Below are positions 1-10,800 of a DNA stretch of 64,000 nt, piece by piece (position 1 is the stretch's first letter; every line of letters starts with the position of its first letter). The DNA lies in the NCBI GenBank assembly GCA_905147135.1, contig LR990048.1, positions 20,974,563 to 21,038,562 on the forward strand. The letters run 5' to 3'. The notes under the pieces were generated by a model. The model saw only the letters and a list, made by a program, of their open reading frames with translations. It was not told the DNA's origin and did not search any database. Position numbers and translations under genes: made by a program. The DNA comes from Blastobasis lacticolella. Its lineage: Eukaryota; Arthropoda; Insecta; Lepidoptera; Blastobasidae.

Positions 1-1340
1 CGACGCAATTCCATGCATCACACACACATACTTACAAATATGTTATAATGACCGCAAAAGTTTCAAACATTAAAAGAAAGAATATTTATAAGCCAATGCT
101 GGACATCCAAAAGGCCTCAAGGACCATTACTGACACTACTCATCATCATACGGCAATTTCTCAAGATTCCACCAGTGTGTTCTATGTGCAACGGAACCCT
201 ATTTGAACTAAATGTACTGTTTTTATGCTACTCAGTGACAAACGAGCAGACAGCACACCTGATGGTAAGTGCTAACTGTCGCCCATAACATCCGAGAACG
301 GCAGGTGTATTGCCACTGTGAGGACCAAGATGGAATGCCTCATGCCAACCTGCGGGGCTATTGGCTAACTCAGTTGACAACTGTATTTGACACTAGATAA
401 TTCTACACCACGTCATCTACGTTGAAAACTGGCAATAGCGTCTACCAAATTAGTACCAAATTAGAGTAGTGTCAGATTTTTTTATGTCAAATTCAGTTGT
501 ACACTGAGATAGCCAATAGGCCCTCTGGTCGTTCCTTGGGTGAATGTCTGCCGGCCTTCCGAGAAAGGCTCGTATTTGAACGAAACTCGAATTTTAGGTG
601 TAGAATTTTTTTTCTCAAACTAGCCAGGCATTTAACGCCATCTCATCTGATGGTAAGTAACAGAACGACCGAAGATGGAACACCTCACCTAACCTTCGTT
701 ATGCGAAATAAATAAAATCGATCGCGACATGAACCAGCGCGCAAGCATAATGTGGTTAAGTGTGCTTGTAATGCGAAAATCCTTCAAATGGCGCTACTAA
801 AGGTTTGCTATCAAAATACTATCTCGCTTTAGGAGAATTACAATAGCTGTGAAATAATGGATTCAGTCTAACCAATAGCCGGGTATTTATTTTGACAGCA
901 GGTGCATCAGTAGCGCCATCTGGGGGATTTATAATCGTAAACAATCTCACTCAGCATAATGGCGTGTACAGATAGAAAACAGCACCAGCGCTGACCAACA
1001 AGTCATTGACGTCGTTCGGTAGAAGTGTAGAAATTCGGTATCGATTGACTGCCTGCATCAATGGTCCATCCGGTCTAGCTAGATGCATCGTTTTGTAGCG
1101 ATTCCATTGCGACTGTAGATCGGTACTCTCGTCGGCTACGTTCGGTCAGTTACAATTTATTATAATTTATTAATTGCAATCACATACTGGATATACCAGA
1201 AGGCTAATCACGCAACTCTGTTGCCAACAATTCTCTGATATAAATGATTGAAATTGTTACTATTGCGATAACGTATGATCGATTTAATAGTTTCAGTTTA
1301 ATGCAACCGAACTTTGTTAGCAACTGAACGCTTCTACTTT
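1..1340. other. 3' flank of the DeSI gene, no gene seen
   Basis: I see no convincing coding region here. Positions 240-360 and 620-700 contain short phrases such as CTGATGGTAAGT that recur elsewhere in the window in dispersed repeats and LINE tails, so this is probably old repeat debris. Several AATAAA-type signals on the minus strand lie near 1150-1175 and could serve the DeSI gene if its 3' UTR reaches this far, but that is inference. Confidence 0.35.
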
Positions 1341-1345
1341 ATGTA

Positions 1346-1540
1346 GTGGATCCTCCAGCTACCCGCACGAGCCGCTTTAGTTCATCCTTTATAATGCTTA
1401 CGGCCAAGGAATGGAATGCATTACCCGCAAGTGTGTTCCCTGATCATTGTAATCTAGACGCCTTCAAGGCCAGATTGAAGAGGCTGTTCCTGGACGGGCA
1501 CGCTCAATCATCGGCCGCATCGCCATTCACCACCAAGTGA
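1346..1540 (+). mobile_element. LINE relic, C-terminal end of a reverse-transcriptase ORF
   Basis: The translated stretch contains RTSRFSSSFI, AKEWNALPASVFPD and LDAFKARLKRLF, the usual ending of insect non-LTR retrotransposon polyproteins (an aromatic W-N-x-LP block followed by FK-x-R-L). A sister fragment sharing most of these residues lies on the minus strand at 49440-49840. Only the last 60 or so residues remain, so this is a 5'-truncated dead copy just downstream of the DeSI gene. Confidence 0.7.
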
Positions 1541-1545
1541 AGTGG

Positions 1546-1797
1546 CCGTGTGGTGTTCGGCAGAGTAGAATAGCACCAACCCCTTACACTCGTGGGTGTC
1601 GGACAAGGCGACTAATGTTTTCGAGGCAAAAGATCTGAGCGCCTCCGTAGACTGGAAAATGGGCAGCAGCGTTTTCCATTGTTATATCATAACACTGCGA
1701 TCTCCAACCCGCCTGCCAAGCGTGGAGATTATGGAAATAACCTCCCTTTTCGTAGGAGAGACCCAAAGTCCTGCAGTGGGCTGTGATAATGAAGTGG
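1546..1797 (-). repeat. Dispersed repeat B, copy 1
   Basis: Read on the minus strand this matches 58019-58300 over about 250 bases, including the block around CACGCTTGGCAGGCGGGTTGG and the end GTGTAAGGGGTTGGTGCTAT. A shorter copy of the second half is at 47330-47470. The 58-kb copy starts with an ATC microsatellite run, as LINE- or SINE-derived ends in Lepidoptera often do. The copy ends 20 bases below the DeSI stop codon, so it would be transcribed as part of the DeSI 3' UTR. Confidence 0.7.
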
Positions 1798-1816
1798 CGG
1801 TGAAATGCCTGGCTAG

Positions 1817-4800
1817 TCAAATAGTAAAAAGAAAAAACGAACCGTGCGGTGCGTCCCCGCGCCCGGCTGCGCTGGCGGCGGCAGCTTTGGCGCGCTTCTT
1901 CTCCTTGCGGCGCTGCTTCCGCGCCAGCTTGTCCGCGAGCGCGCCGCGCCGCGCGCCCAACTCCGCACTCGCCACCCTGCATTTACCAACGCGAACCACC
2001 ATATTTAGATGCTATAGTTAGAGGTATGGCTTAGCGAGCGGCCACACAGAAAAGACGTAAGACGCAGACACGTCGCGGACGGGACGCGGACGCGACTTTT
2101 TAAAACACACGGAAAAGACGGGGCACGGACGCTCCGTCGTCGCAGACCAGTCAAGAGTGCAGGCAAGACAAGGACAGCAAGTGCTGCGGGCGAGGCCCGG
2201 CTCCCGCGCCCCGCCCGCCCCCCGCTCTCGCCCGCGGCGCGCCGTGCCCCGTATTTTCTGTATGCTTTGAGTCGCGACGTTTTTTTCTATACATTTAGTA
2301 TGAAAGTAAATTGATCGGGCACCGCGTCTGCGACGTGACTGCGTCTTACGTCTTTTCTGTGTGGCCGCACGCTTAGGATCTTGCGGTTGTGGAGCGGCGC
2401 GAAAAGAGGGTCATTGTGACTCCAGATGGCGCTCAAATGAAATCGATCCGCAATTTTACAGCAATTGTTTTTGATTATTTAGGGTTTGTCTTCACCAGCG
2501 AATGTTTGTCGTGTATTCGCAATGCAAGAAAAGACTGCGAAAAAAGACTTGTTCAATTAACAAATGTTACCAATGAAAAACTGTCTTTAATAGTACCCTT
2601 CCGCCTAAAAAAAAAATAACTTTGCCAGCTGGTTACTATAGTAAGTTTGATATCATTTTCGTATACCATGCATGCGCATGTAGAATTTAATCCTGGTATT
2701 TATTTTCATCATTTCCGTAGTAACTTTATGATTAAATCGTAAAAAAGTAAAGAGCTAGAGTATAGATTTTTTTTATTTTAAATAAGATTGGCGGAGGGGT
2801 CACCCCTTTTTTCTTTTAAGGTTTTGTATGGGAGCGATCGAATAGAGCTTCCACTATAAGGGGAAAATATTTCTAGGAATTTATTTCTGTAATGAATGTT
2901 TCGTTATCGTCGGTCCATCATAATCCATCGCTTGAAATAGGCCTCTTATCTCTCAAATTACGTCACTTAGACTGATCCTCTGTCGTAATGATTTGCTTAG
3001 TTTGGATACTTGGATATCGAACAAAGTATTTTTCATAAAAATGTTTAATCAAAAAAAGCGTACCTGCTATAAAATTTCGTCATCGCAACACATTCCCAAT
3101 TAAAGCACGTTTGAATTGCAAAACAGTGAAACCAATACTGGAATGCCAAAAGTGGTTTATTGGGTGAGATCAGCGGATCACGTCGCGCAATCAAAAAGGG
3201 TCCTGCATGTATGCGCGGCGGCGGCAGCGGCGCAGCGCCGAGCAGAACACCGTCGCCAGCACCCAGCCCGCCGCCGCCAGCCGCGCCGCGCGGGACACCG
3301 CCTGCGTCGCCGTCACGCCGCCCGCCGCCGCGCCCGCCGTCACCCCGCCCGTCACGCCCGCCGTCACGGCCGCCGTCACGCGCCGGGCCGCCCGCAGCGC
3401 GCGCAGGCCCGCCCGCAGCAGCACCGCGCCGCACCTGCCACCGCCACCGCCACCGCTCACCACGGGCCCGGGCCGCCCGGGACACCCCCGGCCCCCGCCC
3501 CTCACCTGGCCTCCTCGATCTGCGTGTTGAGCGTGGTGAAGTCCGGGCTGTCGCGCCGGCTGTGCCGCACCCCGTTCGCGTACACCGCCTGCCGACACCC
3601 ACCCGCGTTATCGGACATGTTGCTCACTGGGGCGAGCCCGGACCGCATTAGGCCCCCCGAGGGAGCGGTGTCAATGTCATCGAATGCAATCCAACCTCTG
3701 GTATTGCAAACGTCCATAGGCTGCGGGGACTGCTTATTACCATCTGACAGACGGTAGGCTTGTTTGTGGTTTTGTGGTATAAAAACATGCATAAGACTGT
3801 CTCTATTTAGACGATGACAATATTGGACCGGCTTTATAGATATCCCCAGAAATTAGCTTCATATAAAAGGTCCGGATTGCATAGAAGCCCTTTTACACAA
3901 GGACAACAGTTGAAACATTTTGCTAAGCCGATCCAATTTTGGCATAGTGTAAAGTATAAATGGTGAGTCTAATGCATTGGCTTGCATTTGATGACATTCG
4001 CCTTGTTGTTACTGAACTGGATTAGTAGATTGATCCGGCTATTGCCCCCGTGTAAAATGGCCTTAACAGTGCACTGCAGGATCGCATGGATGTTATGTTT
4101 AGCATATTTTGTGCAAACAAAACGTTTCATAATTTGTGTTGGCGGGCGTCACTAGATGGCGTTGCTAACGTCTTACGTCGCGGCCGTGGCATCTTATCAA
4201 TGAAGTAATACCTTTTATCATTTGAAAAATACTTAAGTATTTTACGTTAACGACTTGTTGTATGCCTTGGAATATATTTATTTTATCAATATGTGAAAAG
4301 ATTACATCATCATCAACAGTCTATATATAATAGTCCACTGCTGGATTTGAGCCACGAGCTAATTTCCACAGGTGGATTGAACATCACAGTGTTGAAAATA
4401 TATTAAGAAGTTGTTGAATGTGAAAGAAGCGAGAGTGGTGTGTCCTCCATCTATACTCTAGACGCATAATCAGATTTTTTTATTTTTTTATTTATTTTTA
4501 GCCATTTCTGTCCCACTGCAGGGCAAAGGCCTCCCTTTTGATCTTCCACGACTCCATAATCAGATTGCACCCAAAAATTCCCAGGGGGATTTTAAGATCT
4601 CCAAATTGTCGCGATTGTATGAAAATTGTCCATGTGCCCGGTTTTTTTTGCCCTATTTATAAAAATATAAACTAACAAATGGTGGACGGGCGGGGCGGCC
4701 GGGTTTAGCGATGGCGGGGCGGCGGCCGTCAGCGGGCCGCCGGGCCGCCGCCGCCCTGCGGACACACGCACCTCAGCGGCCAGTAGACAACCACCTATCG

Positions 4801-7800
4801 CGGTCCTACCGACCTATCGGTTATGCGGAGCGCAGCCGACTAAACAATAGGATATCATTATCATCCGTGCGGTCAATTCTGTTTTTGTCAGGGTTCGATT
4901 TGTACTCTTTTTCCTCCTCTTCGTCCGGTCTTGGGCAACTCGCGTGGTGAGCAGTTTGCTCTGGAATCCGTCTCAAATATGTCAATCTATCGCTTCCCGG
5001 GCGTCCCGCGGAATCTGTTTCCTGTAACGTATACGGGACGTGACCAAACCAGCGCATACGATGTCCCGCCAAGGCTACCACGAATGCGTTCGTCACGGAC
5101 TAGGACTGACTCCTTAATCCCTGTCTTGTCGACGTTAGCACTCGTGTCTCCGTCTGCTTAGCTTATCCAGACTCACCTGGCGAGCATCAGGTACGAGATT
5201 ATCCAGCAGTGCAGCCAGAGCGAGCCTCAGCGGCGGCGGGAGTACGTCGGGTTGCAGCAAGATGCTCTTGGGCACGTGCGCGCCGCAGAGGAACTGGCAG
5301 ATCTCGTCGCTGAAGTGGTTGCAGTTGTGCTCCAGCAGACGGTACGACTCGGGCCTGCGTCGCAGAATACAACGTTTATTCATACCACTAAGATGGCAAA
5401 CATGCTTTACTGTCTGATGGTAAGCAGTTGACGCAGCCTATAGACAAAGTTAAATACGCTACGCCGGCGTATGCAGCCGACTTTAGATTATATTTTAAAT
5501 TGAATACACCAAACTAACGTGTGTTCCAAATCCAGGGGGAAAAACAGATAACCACCCGAAGTATTGTTTTCTCTTATACCCTCCCCATACGTCTGAAGGG
5601 GAGAACAAGCCGACCCCATACGATAAAATGCACTACTTCCATCCACAGAGATACTAGATGCTGAAAGAGAGTAAAAGAATGCAATACTTGGGGTCCATCA
5701 TCAATTAATATTCTAATCTTATTCTCGTTGTAACTGCGTTTAAAAGCTGTCAAAGTCACTGTGAGAAACAAATCCCCAATCAATCAATTTATCAGGTGGT
5801 TGGGGTCTGTCAAGAGAGGAGTCCGCCTGTGCCATCCCTTATCTATTTCTGTCGACAAGCAACAATGCCAGCGTAGCCAGCACAATCACAGGCATGAGGC
5901 ATTTCATCTGAGTCCTTACAGTGACAACGCACTTGCGGTTCTGCATTTTTGTTGCCTGAATCGTAGCTGATATGGGCGACAGTTACCGCTTACCATCAGA
6001 TAGGTTGTCTGTTCATTTTTACTGCAAGGCATAAAAAAATCAAGCGTGACTCACGTGTAGGTGGAGGTGGCGAGCCCCTGTATGTAGTCGACGAACACCT
6101 GGAAAGGCACGAACGTGCGTCCCATGCGCTCCACGCGCAGCGGCGCGCCCAGCTGCGTGCCGCCCTGCAACGTATAGGGAGGACTTTATATGATTCCAGT
6201 GCGCTACGTTGGGAATTACATTTTAATCTTATAAAAGGCAGCAAATCACGCATAGTATAACTTATAGTATAACAGCTGAAAAAGTCGGAAAACCCCGACT
6301 AAGTTTACTTAAACTCAAATATTTTATAAAACACTGAACCGATTTTAATTAAACAAAGCTAGGACCCATCTCGATTAAACTGACTTTAAAAAAAGTTAGG
6401 AAGCTACAATGTCACTGACAGACAGACCTATAGACAGCGCCACAGCCCTCTCTTTTTTCGTCGGGGTTTAATAAAATGAGCTGGCATCACTATCGATGCG
6501 CGACGATCCGAAGTCTGAACAGGGTAGGCTAGCCCAGAGGCCCTGTCTTCTGTACAAAAAAGTATTGAAAGTTGTTTAATGGATTTTCATTTAGTCCCTG
6601 GGTTCATCAGGTACTCGTACATACAAACTAATTCTAGCATTAAATAGAGCGATTTGTCAAGACTGGAGCAACTGGAACAACGTGGTCCCTACGAGAGAAA
6701 AAGTCGTGACGCATATTATGTACTCGTATCTATCAGAGGCATCTATTGATGGATTATTTAGACTTCTAAAGACAATTAAGCGACCAAACAAGAGTGAGCG
6801 ACGCACAAAATGACTTTCGTTCATACTATTTACAGATTTATGGAAGGGTAATTTATGTTGGAAAGTCTCCAATCTCGACTTTAGGTAGGCGTGCTAAAAG
6901 TTCCGTCGTAGTTTAGCAACGGCCACGCGGGGCGGTTCCCTTAGGAATTGTATTGTTTGTGTCAAAACGATGTAAACAGTGGCGATGCGCGCGGTTATTT
7001 ATACGCAGCGCGAAATCCAAGCCGGCGGCGCTGGAGAAGATTTAATTTAGATGAGCCGGCGTCCGCGCAGCGCAGCGCGCCGCCGCTACCCATTTACCGC
7101 GGCACACCGTTTAGAGTCATGATTATTTGTTATCGCGAAACTGTTACACTAGCGAATCGAGTGTTCCTTAGCCCAGAATCCTCGCTTACGAAAACTTCAC
7201 ACGATTTTATTGTTGATTATTGTATTGGTTCTGAGCTGAAGTAAGAGCAGAATTATTCCACTACACAATCTTTCTACGTCCTAGACATGCGCGGTAAGAA
7301 GGCCTCGTAATACCCGCACATTAGTTGGAAGGCAGGCATTAAAATTATGTGCATGATATGATATCTAGCTATCCCATTGTCGGCATGGGTTCCCGCATAC
7401 ATTTTGCAGGACTTAATCTCGGTCGAAAATTTTGCTGGATCCCGCTGGACAGGCGGGATTACAGAGAATAATGGTTTATACGTACGCGCGGCGGCTCCTG
7501 GGCCGTGGACTGGCTGCCTGGGTTGTTGGCTAAGCAATGCAAAGTTACCATCTTTTCCGTATCGAACTTCTGGCGTTACAAATCAGTCTATCACTTCATA
7601 AATACCTAATCGAATTTAATTCAGTTTACGCGGTTTGATAGCTAATAAGACAATGATTACCTCTGGTATTTAATTAATATCTGTAAGAGGCAATCATTGT
7701 CTTATTGGCTATCAAACGAATTTAAAGACTGATCTGTAATGTATGAACGTAGGTAAAGGTATGGAAAAATATGGAGTGGTTTGATAGCTATTCTTACAAC

Positions 7801-10800
7801 TTACCTATTTACTTACAACTTACGTATTTCCAAAATAATGTTTAATTTGCTTACGACGTTGTTAGTGGTTTGTACCTAATTATTTAAATTTAAGTTGATG
7901 TTGACGTGAGTACGTCAATGATGTCTAAAATAGATACTAAATAACCGTTTTAAATGTACCAAAAAGCTTGTGTAATTTGGGTTAAAATGAAGACCACGAA
8001 AGCGAGGTATTTATTACAATGGATTTCTGGGAACTAAGCCCACCCAGCTGGATCCCGCCAATACTATCCAGCGGGACTAAGATGGTTCAGTCCCGCAAAT
8101 ACCTGGATTGAAATTATCTTGCGATATTGCATTTACTACCCGCAGTACAGACGGTAGAGATCATACAGAGAGCCAACAACGTCTCTTGAAGTCTAAGATC
8201 CAAATCGCCAGTGAGTTACGTTATGTAGTACTTATAGATAATCTGTGTCAAGTTTATACTATAAAACTCTGTATATAAATTTTTCATCACACTTGCTCAT
8301 AACTATCAAATGATATTGTATCACTTTTAAGCACATTATCCAAGATACGCATAATTTTTACTTTACTATTACGTATAGTCTTTAACTAATTAAATGACCC
8401 CCCGACCTTATGATAATCCGTATGATAAAATGGAGTAAGGCATCATCTAATTAGTTGTATGACGTAATGATACCCCCATTTAAGGTAAGTTTGTACGCCT
8501 TTTAAGAGAGCAGTTTTTTAAGATCAACACAGTGTTTTATCAGCTTAAAACAGTAGGTACCTTCAGATTATCTTCAATAAATAAATTGTGCTTGCGTAAT
8601 TATGATAATTAAACATTCAATTTTATCAAATTATTTACAATTCGTAAAGTATGTTATAAATTATATTTTTAATATAGGCTGTATGTTAATTTTTCTTTTC
8701 GCTCCATCGCCTACCTGGCACCTGCGCGCGAAAAAGAGAAAACTGCGCGCCATATTCCGTATAAATATTTTGTAATTTTTCAATAATTAAAAGTTAATAA
8801 CAATACATTTCTCGAAGTGTGATGAAAAACGTCGTATGAGACGCGTGTGCAGATCATTACACTCTCGGCTCACTTATGCGCAGTGCGCACTCGCTGCGGC
8901 TCGCGCGCCTCATATCTACTGCCTCGACTGTAATGACCAATATAGCACACTTGAATCATAATGTACTATTACAGACAGAGATATCGAATAAAGGGTTGCC
9001 AAAACTATAATATTTATGTTAGAGCAGCCGCTCTCTCTAAGCGGCTATTTACCAATTACTTTTTAGGTAATGAAAAAAGGCATTTTCAGTCATTTATTAA
9101 GTTCTGAAAAATGGCGTAGCAACTTATTTAGCTTGAAGGTATTAAGCAGTTATCGTAGTATTATTGCGCAAAGTTGGAATGAAGCAGCAACAAATTCTAT
9201 AAGTAAACTCCTATACAAGATCAACAATATTGGGACTAAAGTACCTAGTTGATAGCTGAAGAGAGTCGATTTGTGCCGGTTTTGTCGATATTATCGGACA
9301 CGATCGGTTCCGGCTCTGACGGCCACTATATGACTATTTCTTATTTACTTTCCTATTAAAATAATTTTGATTTAAATAACTTAACTGACAGAAATGGTTG
9401 AATAGCCCCAGACCGAGTACATATACTACAATATTTTCTAAACTACCAAACCGACTTTAATGATACAAAGCTAAGAACCATCTCATTAAACCGGCGGTTT
9501 AAAATAGGGAAAACCGCATTCAAATCGGTCCATCCGTTTGGGAGCTTCGATGCCACAGACAGACACACATATACACAGAATCATATAGATATACTTACAC
9601 ACGTCCAACTTATAGCACCCCTCTTTTTCGTCGGGGGTTAAAAAGCAGTACCCAGCGAACGAGAGCTCAATGTGAATGTGATATAAAAGGAATAAAAACC
9701 CTCGTTCCTCTACCTAACAAGTAACACGTAGTAATAATAACGCGAATTTATAAACTTTTGGTGGAGAAATTAAAGCAAGAATTGTGGCGATTCCAGACAG
9801 GAAGATATTTATTTATACGACCACGCGAGATTCCGAAGCTGCAGTTAGGATGGTACAGCGCCACATATTTTTGTTTCACAAGTACGTGCTGACACTCGAT
9901 GTTTTTTTGTTGTATATAATTCTATTGTTAGGAGCAAATTACGAGCTGCGAAACTTTATTTGATTCAATGAAAATAACAAAATTGCATTAACGAAAATAA
10001 TAGAAATTTTACAAAAATCTGCTATAAAGCGAAGGTCATGGTTCTTTAAAAGTGAAGTCACTTTATCTCGAGCGCTATTAGCGTCGCGCCTCGTACATCG
10101 TCAATAACGCGGCGAATATGAAATTCCATCAATGGATTTTGAGTGGTTTTATTTCCGTTGTCCCCATGAACCTCCTTCGTACCCTCGTTTAAGGAAGAGC
10201 GCAGAAGGAACGTGAGTTCTAATCAGTCAACAAATGTACTCGCCTAAAAGACCCGGCCCGACATCGCGTCCGCTTCCCTTAGGTTGCAGATGTACTGGAC
10301 GACGCGCGACGGTGGCTACTTTCCATCAGGTTGACCGTCCGTCCGTGTGCCTTCCTAGACATTAAGAAAAGAGTCACCGGCAGGTAAGCGCGCCCACCTC
10401 CCGTGATTAGGTCTGATGCGGTCCGTGAGAACGAGGGGTCGGTAGGACCTTGGGTGGTGGTGGGTCCAGCCTCTTACGCTTGACAGGGATTTTATTTTAG
10501 GTCACACGTGCTGGCTTACTGGACTTGACATCCGAGCGGATATATACGGACTTGTACAGCACGGATCAAAGATATTTGAATTTAAGAGTTCTGTCCTTAA
10601 CTACGGCCATTCGATACGAGCCAGAGGATTTACACAGCTGACGACACGCTCACGCAATCGAAACTGCAAAATTTTTGGAACATAGATGTATGGCTGCACG
10701 ACTGTATTTTACAACTTCCTACTTGTACTCGAGTCATAGTTCGGTAGGTACCTAGAACATATGACAATAAACGGCATAGCTGGCTAATATAAACGCGGCG

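Noticed and set aside
3045..3757. Several overlapping open frames of 100-213 codons on both strands
   Set aside because: They come from GC-rich intron DNA next to DeSI exon 5. They are Arg/Pro/Ala-rich, open in many frames at once and show no domain.
8281..8828. A 550-bp inverted-repeat element
   Set aside because: Only 14 bases pair, with no target duplication and no second copy, which is too weak to call.
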